Shown here: piece by piece, positions 1 through 7,141 of the stretch | How positions within the stretch are numbered: position 1 is the stretch's first letter | Layout: each line of letters begins with the position of its first letter | Assembly (NCBI GenBank): GCA_011051925.1 | Contig: DRKE01000178.1 | Coordinates: forward strand, 1-25,013 | DNA from: Deltaproteobacteria bacterium | GTDB lineage: Bacteria > Myxococcota_A > UBA9160 > UBA4427 | Length of the DNA: 25,013 bases | Direction: 5' to 3' | Notes under the pieces: model-generated | Database searches by the model: none | What the model saw: the letters and a program-made list of their open reading frames with translations, nothing else | Told to the model about the DNA's origin: nothing | Translations under genes and position numbers: made by a program

Positions 1-873
1 CCGACATTCTACCTTCCTGACGAGAACGGACAGGTCGTGGCGACGACCGATTCGACGCCTCTCATCCGACGTTTCGAGCGGGAATTCAAGGGTCGGTCGA
101 TCATTCCATCGGATCCGGCACTCGCCTTCCTCGATGAATTGCTCGAAGACCATGCCGATGAATGGTTGACGAGGCCGATGTTCCACTATCGCTGGTACCA
201 CGAAACCGATGCGACGAAAGCGCGGAGGATCCTGCCGCTTTGGAGCAGGACCGATGTTTCCGACGAGTCGATCGCGCCGGTCCAGAAGGCGATCGGGGAT
301 CGACAGATCGGCCGGCTTGGTGTCGTCGGGTCGAATGACATGACGGCGGAGGTCATCGAAGGCAGCTATCGGCGCTTCCTGGCTGTCTTCGACGCCCAGC
401 TCCAGAGGAGCCGCTTTCTCTTCGGAGACCGACCGGCCTCGAGCGATTTCGCGATCATGGGCCAGCTGACCTGCCTCGCGCTCTTCGACCCGACGCCGAG
501 CGCGCTCACGGTCGACACCGCTCCCCGCGTCCATGCCTGGACGGAGGTCATGGAAGATCTGTCGGGATTGGAGCCCGACGAGGCCGATTGGATGCCTGCA
601 GACAACCTGCCGGAGACCTTCCGGGCGCTTCTCGGCGAAGTCGGCCGTTTTCACGTGCCCCTCCTGCTCGCCAACGCATCTGCGATCGAAAGGGGGGCCG
701 AACGCCTGGAGACGGAGGTCGACGGGCACCCCTGGATCCAGAAGCCGTTTCCCTATCAGGCGAAGTGTCTCCGCTGGCTGCGCGAAAGCCACGCGGCGCT
801 CGACCCCGCGGACCGTCGCAGGGTCGACACGATCCTGGAGGGAACGGGCTGCGAAGCGCTCTTTTCCAGGTAG
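1..873 (+). CDS. Glutathione S-transferase family protein (5' truncated by window edge)
   Basis: The frame is open from base 1, so the start lies outside the window; a GTG at 37 is internal. About 290 residues are visible. Near the left edge the sequence reads V-A-T-T-D-S-T-P-L-I, the end of a thioredoxin-fold GST N-domain, where a Ser after Asp/Glu normally contacts the glutathione gamma-glutamyl group. A long all-alpha C-domain follows, with the F-L-F-G-D-R-P-A-S-S-D-F pattern typical of GST C-domains. Known for the family: cytosolic conjugation or reduction with glutathione; the substrate cannot be read from sequence. The C-terminal half is longer than in classical GSTs, as in many proteobacterial GST-like proteins. 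It is the only plus-strand gene before the oppositely oriented tRNA. Confidence 0.82.
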   Translation, partial: PTFYLPDENGQVVATTDSTPLIRRFEREFKGRSIIPSDPALAFLDELLEDHADEWLTRPMFHYRWYHETDATKARRILPLWSRTDVSDESIAPVQKAIGDRQIGRLGVVGSNDMTAEVIEGSYRRFLAVFDAQLQRSRFLFGDRPASSDFAIMGQLTCLALFDPTPSALTVDTAPRVHAWTEVMEDLSGLEPDEADWMPADNLPETFRALLGEVGRFHVPLLLANASAIERGAERLETEVDGHPWIQKPFPYQAKCLRWLRESHAALDPADRRRVDTILEGTGCEALFSR

Positions 874-922
874 CCCCTTCGGTGGCGCCAATGAAGACAG
901 CGCGGAGACAGCGCGGAGAGGG

Positions 923-999
923 TGGTACGCCGGGAGGGATTCGAACCCCCGACCCTCAGGTTCGAAGCCTGATGCTCTATCCAGCTGAGCTACCGGCGC
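923..999 (-). tRNA. tRNA-Arg (anticodon UCG)
   Basis: The minus strand folds into a complete cloverleaf of 77 nt including an encoded CCA. The acceptor stem begins GCGCCGG and pairs with CCGGCGT (the first pair is G-U). A D-arm, an anticodon stem TCAGG/CCTGA and a 5-nt variable loop follow, then a T-arm with the invariant TTCGAAT loop. The anticodon loop CTTCGAA places UCG at positions 34-36, which reads the Arg codon CGA. The gene stands alone 50 bp past the GST stop codon, and no integrase or att-like duplication is visible beside it. Confidence 0.96.
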
Positions 1000-1202
1000 A
1001 CGATGCGGTTCGAGGCGACCTGGTCGGATCTCTCGTCGGAGACGGACACGGCAACCCGAGGGCCGGCGAAGGCTAGCAGACTCCCTCGACAGGGGCCGCA
1101 GGTCGCGGGAACATGGATCGACGGCAGGACCGAGGCGCCGACCAGGCGGCGGGGAACACGACGGGTCGAACGCGTGTGAAGGAGAAAGGGGAGCCGGAGC
1201 CG

Positions 1203-1604
1203 ATGGGTCAGCAGGAAGAGCAGAACAAGGCGCTGGCGAGGCGCATGATCGACGCGCTTTCGAACGCGGATGTGGAGTTCGTGAAGGAGAACTATGCCGA
1301 GGATTTCAGGATCTGGGTCTCGGGTTCGCTGCCCTTCAGCGGAGCGGCGGACAAGGCGAGTGCCGTGGCGGGGATGCCCGCCGTTCTGGGACTCTTTCCG
1401 GAGGGACTTCGATTCGAGATCGTGGGGATGACGGCCGAGGGCGATCGGGTCGCGATCGAGGCGAGAAGCGAGGGGAGGACGGCCAGGGGCGACCTCTATC
1501 GGCAGGAATACCATTTCCTGATGCGGGTTCGCGACGGCCGGATCATCGAATGGAAGGAGTACATGGATACGGAGCATGCCCGGAAGGTGCTCGTCGGCGA
1601 ATGA
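1203..1604 (+). CDS. NTF2/SnoaL-like cone-fold protein
   Basis: This 133-residue protein has the length and pattern of the SnoaL/NTF2-like alpha+beta barrel superfamily. An N-terminal helix (residues about 5-20) leads into the F-V-K-E-N-Y-A-E-D-F segment, and C-terminal strands read Y-H-F-L-M-R-V-R-D-G-R-I-I-E-W-K-E-Y-M-D, a signature ending of ketosteroid-isomerase-like/SnoaL proteins. The ATG at 1203 is chosen because a purine-rich GGAGAAAGGGGAG stretch precedes it and homology begins there; in-frame starts upstream add only low-complexity residues. Members bind or isomerise small hydrophobic ligands or act as accessory folds, so the substrate is unknown. It converges on the outer-membrane protein gene with only 36 bp between the stop codons. 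Confidence 0.8.
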   Translation: MGQQEEQNKALARRMIDALSNADVEFVKENYAEDFRIWVSGSLPFSGAADKASAVAGMPAVLGLFPEGLRFEIVGMTAEGDRVAIEARSEGRTARGDLYRQEYHFLMRVRDGRIIEWKEYMDTEHARKVLVGE

Positions 1605-1640
1605 TGCGGACGGGTTCGAGGATCCCCGTCCGGGGCGGAC

Positions 1641-2354
1641 TCAGAAGTTGAAGCGCAGCCCCATCACGGCCTCATGGGCATCGAACTCCGCATCGAGACG
1701 TCGGTCCCCGAGGTTCCGCACGTTGGAATTGATGCGGGCATCCTCCGTCGCGATGTATCGATAGCCGAGGGAAAGGTCGAGCACCTCGTTCACGGGAACG
1801 GAAACGCCGGCCATCACGTTCCAGGCGAAGACGGAATCGCGCCCGTCGACCTTGAGCTGGAGGGAGCCGGCATCGTTCTTGGCTTCGATCTCGACCGATC
1901 CATAGCCGATGCCGACGCCGAGGTAGGGGATCACGCCGATGTCGAAATCATACTCGGCATAGCCATTCACGAGGATGGCGAGAAGCGAGATGTCACCGGA
2001 AGCGATCTTCCTTTCCCTCTGGACATGGGCCCGCCGGGCCTTGCCGAGGCGATAGTTGATGGCGAGTTCGGCGCGGAAGAGTTTCATGAATTTCGCGCCG
2101 ATGGCCCCGCCCACGTTGAAGCCCGAACCCGAGTCGACCTGGCCATCGAGGTTCGCACCGGATCGGTCGGCACCCGTGAGTCGCTGGTTCGGAATCCACG
2201 AGTACCCGGCGTCGTACTCGACGTAGAGGGTCGGACCCTCGTTTCCGTCCTCCGCCGCCACGGCTGGCATGGCGACGGAGACGACGAGAAGGAGGACCAC
2301 GAGAAGCGTTGCGGAGATCCGGGTCGCCGCGTCTCGTGTCTCGAAGGAATCCAT
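1641..2354 (-). CDS. Outer-membrane beta-barrel protein
   Basis: This 237-residue protein starts with a clear Sec signal peptide: a basic N-region, a hydrophobic core L-L-V-V-L-L-L-V-V-S-V-A, and a likely signal-peptidase I site at A-V-A-A|E-D. The mature part alternates polar and hydrophobic residues in strands, is rich in Gly and aromatic residues (Y-L-G-V-G-I-G-Y-G, D-L-S-L-G-Y-R-Y-I), and ends M-G-L-R-F-N-F. A terminal Phe is the classic BamA recognition signal. It resembles OmpW/opacity-type eight-strand barrels. The ATG at 2354 is chosen because the signal peptide starts there and a GGAGGGGGG run precedes it; longer in-frame starts lack a signal peptide at the N-terminus. Role: small outer-membrane barrel, ligand unknown. 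Confidence 0.82.
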   Translation of the reverse strand: MDSFETRDAATRISATLLVVLLLVVSVAMPAVAAEDGNEGPTLYVEYDAGYSWIPNQRLTGADRSGANLDGQVDSGSGFNVGGAIGAKFMKLFRAELAINYRLGKARRAHVQRERKIASGDISLLAILVNGYAEYDFDIGVIPYLGVGIGYGSVEIEAKNDAGSLQLKVDGRDSVFAWNVMAGVSVPVNEVLDLSLGYRYIATEDARINSNVRNLGDRRLDAEFDAHEAVMGLRFNF

Positions 2355-2695
2355 CGCCCCCCTCCCTGCCATCGTTCCCGCTTTTCGATCGGTCCCTTCG
2401 GTCGTTTCTGCAATTCCGGGCCTGGCTGCAATCACACGGGGCTCCTTCCGGTGGATGCCATCTCGGTGGACGACGTCATCGGATCGGTCGATCATGGGCG
2501 TCACGGCAAGGAAGCCGTCCACTGGCCCACTGGAAGCGGGGGCATCCATCGCGAACTTTCCGTACCGAGCCGTACCGAACGGAAAAAAGGTAGCCCCGGG
2601 GCTCCGGAAATCAAACCGCCGGATCAGGAGGAAGCGCGCTGTCGCGGCCGGATTTCCCGCTCGTTGTCACCGGGGGCACGTTATCCTTTCCGTCC
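2355..2695. other. Divergent intergenic region (341 bp)
   Basis: This non-coding stretch separates the leftward beta-barrel gene from the rightward secernin-like gene. It holds a tandem direct repeat at 2560-2579, a perfect 12-bp palindrome AGCCCCGGGGCT at 2592-2603 beside an A-tract, and a TATCCT box 8 nt before the secernin start. No consensus sigma-70 pair is visible. Frames that run into it look like upstream extensions without conserved features. Confidence 0.5.
2560..2579. repeat. Tandem 10-bp direct repeat CCGTACCGA(g/a)
   Basis: Two adjacent copies of CCGTACCGA lie one helical turn apart in the divergent intergenic region. One-turn phasing is typical of binding sites for cooperative regulators. 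Only the repeat is seen; the regulatory role is inference. Confidence 0.45.
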
Positions 2696-3988
2696 ATGTG
2701 CGACTCCTTCGTGGCACGCGGTTCCCGGACAACTGACGGTGCGACACTTTTCGCCCGGAACAGCGATCGTCGCGACCGGGAGGCGCCGCCCCTGATCCAG
2801 TTTCCCGCGGCCTTCCATCCGCGCGGATCGACGCTCTCGTGTACGCATATCGGGATCGATCAGGTCGCCGAGACCTATCGGGTGATGGGCCATTCGCCGG
2901 TCTGGTGTTGGGGCTTCGTGCATGGGGTGAACGAGTACGGCGTCGCGATCGGCTGTCATGCAACGTGCTCGCGGGAGCCGCCCGAGGTCGCTCGGGGACT
3001 GATCGGCATGGATCTCGTCCGCCTGGGACTCGAGCGCGGGCGCGACGCGCGAGAAGCGCTCGAAGTCATCGCATCGCTCGTCGAAACCCACGGCCAGGGC
3101 GGTCCGTCGCGCGCTCCGACCGGAGACGAGGGGCATCAGAACGGTTTCGTCATCGCCGACGGGCAATCCATCTGGATCCTCGAGACGACGGCTCGCGCGT
3201 GGGCCGCGCGATCGGTCGAGAGTGGCCACCTGGGCAACGTCCTGAGTCTGGGTTCGGATTGGCAGATCGGTTCGCGCGATCTCGAGAGTGCGGCCCATGC
3301 GCAGGGATTCTGGAATCCGGACAGGCGACTCGACTTCAGCGCGGCCTATGGCCTTCCCGATCGGTCCTCTTTCCCGGTCGGAAGACGCCAGGCGGCCGTA
3401 ATCCGCCGACTCGACGGGCCTCCCCTGTCCTTGGCGACGATGAAGGAATGGCTCTGCGACCACGGACCGGACCCGGATCCGCCGAATGCGGATCGTGACG
3501 CCGAGGACCCGGATCGCGACGGCATCTGCATGCATGCTGGACCGACGTCGATGACGACCGCGAGTCTCGCCGCCCGCCTGCCCGAACAGACTGGCCGGCG
3601 CCCCTGGCCCGTCTGGATCTCCTTCGCCACGCCCTGTACGGGAACCTTTGTTCCCGTCTATCTGGAAGGGACGCTCCCCGCGGTCTTCGCGTCGGCGGGT
3701 CGGGTGGAAGGGAATGCCACGGGAGCGTCGGGGTCGGTCTGGCAAGCGATGCGGCGATTGCAGGAGAAGGCCGCGGCGGATCCCGGTCGGACGTTGCCCG
3801 TGCTTCGTGCGAAGTGGAGCGAGGTCGATCGGGCGATCGGGATCGAACATCTCGAGGTCGAGCAGGAGGTGGCCCGTCTCTTCGCGCTCGACGAACGGGA
3901 GGCGGGGGCGAAGATCCTTTCGCGATTCATGGAAAGGACGGCGGAACGTCTACTCGAAACCGCGGCGGAACTCGTCGTGGCGCTCTAG
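2696..3988 (+). CDS. Secernin-like / C69-family dipeptidase (Ntn hydrolase)
   Basis: This 430-residue protein begins M-C-D-S-F-V-A, the hallmark of the secernin/C69 (U34) family, where Met1 is removed and Cys2 becomes the N-terminal nucleophile. The next conserved blocks follow in order: G-A-T-L-F-A-R-N-S-D-R (about residues 15-25, the family FxKNSDR-like motif), W-C-W-G-F-V-H-G-V-N-E-Y-G-V-A-I-G (about 70-86, the NExGVAIG motif), and a C-terminal helical region. Family members hydrolyse dipeptides or carry unassigned amidohydrolase activity; human secernins are the distant relatives. The length matches secernins of about 400-430 residues. No export signal is visible, so it is probably cytosolic. 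No Shine-Dalgarno precedes the ATG; a TATCCT box 8 nt upstream suggests a very short or absent leader. Confidence 0.88.
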   Translation: MCDSFVARGSRTTDGATLFARNSDRRDREAPPLIQFPAAFHPRGSTLSCTHIGIDQVAETYRVMGHSPVWCWGFVHGVNEYGVAIGCHATCSREPPEVARGLIGMDLVRLGLERGRDAREALEVIASLVETHGQGGPSRAPTGDEGHQNGFVIADGQSIWILETTARAWAARSVESGHLGNVLSLGSDWQIGSRDLESAAHAQGFWNPDRRLDFSAAYGLPDRSSFPVGRRQAAVIRRLDGPPLSLATMKEWLCDHGPDPDPPNADRDAEDPDRDGICMHAGPTSMTTASLAARLPEQTGRRPWPVWISFATPCTGTFVPVYLEGTLPAVFASAGRVEGNATGASGSVWQAMRRLQEKAAADPGRTLPVLRAKWSEVDRAIGIEHLEVEQEVARLFALDEREAGAKILSRFMERTAERLLETAAELVVAL

Positions 3989-4018
3989 CGGGCTGGGGCC
4001 GAATGGCGCGGGGGGTGC

Positions 4019-4043
4019 CCGATCGATCCCGATGCGCGATCGG
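4019..4043. terminator. Hairpin between convergent genes, possible terminator
   Basis: A perfect 7-bp inverted repeat, CCGATCG / CGATCGG, with an 11-nt loop lies 31 nt after the secernin-like stop codon and just past the stop codon of the convergent HTH gene. There is no U-tract, so intrinsic termination is uncertain. Confidence 0.35.
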
Positions 4044-4055
4044 CGCAACGGGCGT

Positions 4056-4298
4056 TCAGGCGCTGCGGGCTTCGCGGACCCGGGCCGGCGCCGGCCGCAC
4101 GCTCCGGGCGCGAACGAAATACTCGTCGCGAAGTTCCCACGGTACGCCGAGGGCATTGAGAATCCGTCGCTTCGTGGCCTGGCGGCAGGCGCGCCCCTTC
4201 TCGACGGCGTGGATCGTCCGGGGCGAGACGTGGGCCCGCCGGGCCAGTTCGTTCTGGGTCCATCCGAGGGCTTGTCGGGCTGCGCGAATACGGTTCAT
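4056..4298 (-). CDS. XRE/Cro-type helix-turn-helix regulator
   Basis: This 80-residue protein is essentially one DNA-binding domain. M-N-R-I-R-A-A-R-Q-A-L-G-W-T-Q-N-E-L-A-R-R-A is the first half of an XRE helix-turn-helix, and V-S-P-R-T-I-H-A-V-E-K-G-R is the recognition helix. R-I-L-N-A-L-G-V-P completes the five-helix fold. I chose the ATG at 4298 because homology starts there, but no strong Shine-Dalgarno is present. An in-frame ATG at 4403 would add 35 residues and cannot be excluded. The gene points away from aidB, 330 bp from it, so it could regulate that gene or itself; no target is shown by the sequence. Confidence 0.75.
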   Translation of the reverse strand: MNRIRAARQALGWTQNELARRAHVSPRTIHAVEKGRACRQATKRRILNALGVPWELRDEYFVRARSVRPAPARVREARSA

Positions 4299-4610
4299 CG
4301 GTCGGTTGTCTCGGGATGCGGAAATGACTTGTCGAACGGTCTGAAGATAGCGCCGGTCGCCGCGTCCGGCGCCCTGGATTTTGTCCAAGTAGCTGATTCC
4401 CATGGGGGTTTCAGGTCCGCCGGTCGAGACTCCGGTTCACCCGCGGAAGCCTGTGCCCCGCGGGCGGTCCTCTGGTCGAGACCCCGGAGAGTCCGGTCCG
4501 GTTCGGGCTACCCTGGGACCCCGAGGCCGCCGAGCGGCCGATGGGGGCGGGTCGGGGGACGGCCGCAGCGGGCTGGCGCGAAGGGCGCGGTCGGGCTGTC
4601 GGGATGATTG

Positions 4611-4617
4611 AAGGAGG
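4611..4617 (+). promoter_or_regulatory. Ribosome binding site fixing the aidB start
   Basis: AAGGAGG, a full anti-16S complement, lies 10 nt before the GTG at 4628. An earlier in-frame ATG at 4604 has no such site and overlaps it, so GTG 4628 is the better start. Confidence 0.75.
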
Positions 4618-4627
4618 CAGGGGCAAA

Positions 4628-6313
4628 GTGGCGGAACAGGAATCCGGGCAGCGACCGGCTTCTTCGTGGTGGGCGGAGACCCATGTGGTCGAGAATATGC
4701 CGCCCCCGCTCGAGGAAACGAATCTCTACGCGACCGACCGCGCGCTCTGCGAAGCGGTCCAGCGCGAGGGCGGAGGCCCTGCCGAACGGGCACTGCTCGA
4801 ATTCGGGGCACTCACGGGTTCACCCGAGATGGTCGAGCTCGGCTTCCAGGCGAACGAGAACAAGCCACGCCTCTTCACCCATGACCGCCAGGGCAGACGG
4901 ATCGACGAAGTCCGCTTCCATCCCGCCTATCATCGCCTGATGCAGGTCGCGATCGAGAATGGTCTTCATTCCTCGCACTGGACGGATCCCGGGCCTGGCG
5001 CGCACGTCATCCGGGCGGCGAAATACTACATGCAGTATCAGGTCGAGGCGGGGCATGCCTGCCCGGTCACGATGACCTCGGCGGCGATTCCCGCGCTTCG
5101 CCACCAGCCGGAACTCTTCGAGAAATGGGCGCCGCGGATCATGGCGCGAACCTATGACCCGCGGAACGTGGGCGCCGACGCGAAGGCCGGCCTCACGATC
5201 GGGATGGCGATGACGGAGAAGCAGGGTGGTTCCGACGTGCGCAGCAACAGCACACAGGCCCATCCGATCGGGCCTGGCGGACCGGGTGAGGCCTTTGAAC
5301 TGGTCGGGCACAAATTCTTCGTTTCGGCGCCCATGTGTGACGCGTTCCTGGTGCTGGCCCAGGCGCCCGGCGGGCTTTCGTGTTTCCTGCTGCCGCGCTG
5401 GCGTCCCGACGGCCGGAAGAACGCGATGCAGATCCAGCGGCTGAAGGACAAGATGGGAAACGTCTCGAACGCCTCGAGCGAAACCGAGCTCCGTGGCGCG
5501 CTGGCCTGGATGGTCGGCGAAGAGGGGCGGGGCGTGCCGACGATCATCGAGATGGTCGCGATGACGCGTTTCGACTGCATGCTCGGATCGGCGGCCGGCA
5601 TGCGTCAGGCCGTCGCCCAGGCGACCCATCATTGCGCCCATCGCGCTGCCTTCGGAAAGCGCCTCGTTGATCAACCCCTGATGCAGAACGTGCTCGCGGA
5701 TCTCGCGATCGAATACGAGGCGGCGCTCGCGATCGCGATGCGCATCGCGCGGGCCCTCGATCACCCCGAGATCGAGTCCGAGCGCCTGCTCGTGCGGATC
5801 GGAACGGCGGTCGGGAAATACTGGATCTGCAAGCGGACTCCGGGCCACGCCTACGAGGCGATGGAATGCATCGGGGGCAATGGCGTGATGGAGGATTGCA
5901 TCATGCCGCGCCTCTTCCGGGAGTCCCCGATCAACGCGATCTGGGAAGGCAGCGGGAACGTCCAGTGTCTCGACATGTTGCGTGCGATGCGGCGCAACAA
6001 GGGTTCGCTCGAGGTCTTCCTCGCGGAACTCGACGAGGCGCGAGGCGGCGATCCGCGCCTTGACCGTTTCCTCGATCGTCTGCGCGACACGCTTCGCGAC
6101 CAGGAGGGCATCGAATATCGCGCGAGACATGTCGTCGGCCTGATGGCGCTCGGTTTCGAGGGATCGATGCTCGTGCGTTTCGGAAGCGCGGCAGTGGCCG
6201 ATGCATTCTGTGCCTCGCGCCTCGAGGGGGCGTCCGGGGGCTGGCTCTACGGGGATCTTCCCTCGGGTGTCGATTGTGAAGCGATCATCGAGCGGGCGAG
6301 GCCCGCGATCTGA
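4628..6313 (+). CDS. aidB: AidB-type acyl-CoA dehydrogenase family flavoprotein
   Basis: This 561-residue protein follows E. coli AidB (about 541 aa) from end to end. It opens with W-A-E-T-H-V-V-E-N and N-L-Y-A-T-D-R-A-L-C-E-A-V, then V-R-F-H-P-A-Y-H-R-L-M. At about residue 195 it has M-T-E-K-Q-G-G-S-D-V, where AidB and the acyl-CoA dehydrogenases contact FAD. Further on come L-K-D-K-M-G-N-V-S-N-A-S-S-E, M-T-R-F-D-C-M-L-G-S, and I-W-E-G-S-G-N at about 438-444 carrying the usual catalytic-region Glu. AidB binds FAD and DNA and belongs to the adaptive alkylation response; its dehydrogenase activity is weak. It is cytosolic. Here no ada, alkA or alkB lies next to it, so a role in short branched acyl-CoA oxidation is also possible. 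Confidence 0.9.
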   Translation: MAEQESGQRPASSWWAETHVVENMPPPLEETNLYATDRALCEAVQREGGGPAERALLEFGALTGSPEMVELGFQANENKPRLFTHDRQGRRIDEVRFHPAYHRLMQVAIENGLHSSHWTDPGPGAHVIRAAKYYMQYQVEAGHACPVTMTSAAIPALRHQPELFEKWAPRIMARTYDPRNVGADAKAGLTIGMAMTEKQGGSDVRSNSTQAHPIGPGGPGEAFELVGHKFFVSAPMCDAFLVLAQAPGGLSCFLLPRWRPDGRKNAMQIQRLKDKMGNVSNASSETELRGALAWMVGEEGRGVPTIIEMVAMTRFDCMLGSAAGMRQAVAQATHHCAHRAAFGKRLVDQPLMQNVLADLAIEYEAALAIAMRIARALDHPEIESERLLVRIGTAVGKYWICKRTPGHAYEAMECIGGNGVMEDCIMPRLFRESPINAIWEGSGNVQCLDMLRAMRRNKGSLEVFLAELDEARGGDPRLDRFLDRLRDTLRDQEGIEYRARHVVGLMALGFEGSMLVRFGSAAVADAFCASRLEGASGGWLYGDLPSGVDCEAIIERARPAI

Positions 6314-6348
6314 CATGATGATCCGGGTCGGGAGACGGGGTGCGGTCA

Positions 6349-6374
6349 TGCGCTTCCGGCCATGGCCGGGCGCA
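6349..6374 (+). terminator. Hairpin downstream of aidB, possible terminator
   Basis: TGCGC-TT-CCGGC-CATG-GCCGG-GCGCA forms a ten-pair stem with a two-base bulge, 35 nt past the aidB stop codon. It contains a perfect 14-bp palindrome CCGGCCATGGCCGG. No U-tract follows, so this is a structural candidate only. Confidence 0.4.
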
Positions 6375-6408
6375 TCCCCGGCTGGCATGCGGCGGTCGCC
6401 CGATCGAC

Positions 6409-6414
6409 TACGCT
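6409..6414 (+). promoter_or_regulatory. TACGCT box, candidate -10 of a leaderless transcript
   Basis: TACGCT ends 7 nt before the ATG of the transglutaminase-like gene, which lacks a Shine-Dalgarno. The spacing would place transcription initiation at or near the start codon. No convincing -35 is visible. Confidence 0.4.
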
Positions 6415-6421
6415 GATCGAC

Positions 6422-7114
6422 ATGCGTGAGTACCTCGAGCCGACGGAGATCATCGACAGCGAGCATCCCGACATCGTGGCTTTTGCCCGTGCGCGGGTGG
6501 AAGAGTGGAAGGACGGCGACAGGGATTCCGGGAAGACGCCCGCCGATCCGCGCGCGGCCGCGGTCGCCCTCTACCATGCCGTTCGCGACGGCCTGCGCTA
6601 CGACCCCTACAACGCGGGCCTCGACGTTCCCTCGCTCCGTGCTTCGAACGTGCTCGCATCGGGTCGGGGCTGGTGTGTCGCCAAGGCGGTCGTCCTGACG
6701 GCCAGCTGCCGGGCGGTGGGGATCCCGGCGCGACTGGGCTTCGCGGACGTTCGCAATCATCTCTCGACCGAACGCCTACGGGCGATGATGAAGACCGACG
6801 TCTTCTACTATCACGGGTACAGTTCGATTCATCTGGGGGGCCGCTGGGTCAAGGCGACGCCGGCCTTCAATATCGAACTCTGCGAGAAGTTCCGGCTCCT
6901 GCCCCTCGAGTTCGACGGTGTCGAGGATTCGCTCTACCACCCCTTCGACGCGGAGGGCAACCAGCACATGGAATATCTCCGGGACCATGGAGAGTATCCG
7001 GACGTCCCGCTCGAAGAGATCCGGAAGAAGCTTCGTGAGGCCTATCCCGGCATGGGGTTCGGACTCGAAGGGGCGGATTTCGACCGTGATGTCGAGGTCG
7101 AAACCTCGACGTAG
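6422..7114 (+). CDS. Transglutaminase-like cysteine protease-fold protein
   Basis: This 230-residue protein carries the transglutaminase-like core. V-R-D-G-L-R-Y-D-P-Y leads to S-G-R-G-W-C-V-A-K-A, with Cys85 as the expected nucleophile, then the conserved G-I-P-A-R-L-G-F segment. His131 in Y-Y-H-G-Y-S-S-I-H-L lies where the catalytic His is expected. The third residue, normally Asp in a W-V-x-V-D-P-T context, aligns with W-V-K-A-T-P-A-F-N, so the classical Asp is not at its usual place. Bacterial members act as peptidases or amidases more often than cross-linkers; the substrate is unknown. There is no signal peptide, so it is probably cytosolic. ATG 6422 is preferred over an upstream ATG at 6362 because the conserved sequence starts near it. 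It converges on the desaturase gene with 27 bp between. Confidence 0.85.
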   Translation: MREYLEPTEIIDSEHPDIVAFARARVEEWKDGDRDSGKTPADPRAAAVALYHAVRDGLRYDPYNAGLDVPSLRASNVLASGRGWCVAKAVVLTASCRAVGIPARLGFADVRNHLSTERLRAMMKTDVFYYHGYSSIHLGGRWVKATPAFNIELCEKFRLLPLEFDGVEDSLYHPFDAEGNQHMEYLRDHGEYPDVPLEEIRKKLREAYPGMGFGLEGADFDRDVEVETST

Positions 7115-7141
7115 CGCTTCGGTGCCCGATGGGCTTCCCGG

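Noticed and set aside
923..1000. tRNA-Arg as an integration site for a mobile island
   Set aside because: No integrase gene, no repeated tRNA 3' end and no compositional break can be seen on either side.
2581..2603. Palindrome AGCCCCGGGGCT beside an A-tract as a minus-strand intrinsic terminator
   Set aside because: It folds to only four pairs with a CCGG loop, the T-run is separated by ACC, and no minus-strand gene ends upstream of it.
4820..6760. A 646-codon open frame on the minus strand, opposite aidB and the transglutaminase-like gene
   Set aside because: Antisense shadow of conserved genes with no recognisable motif.
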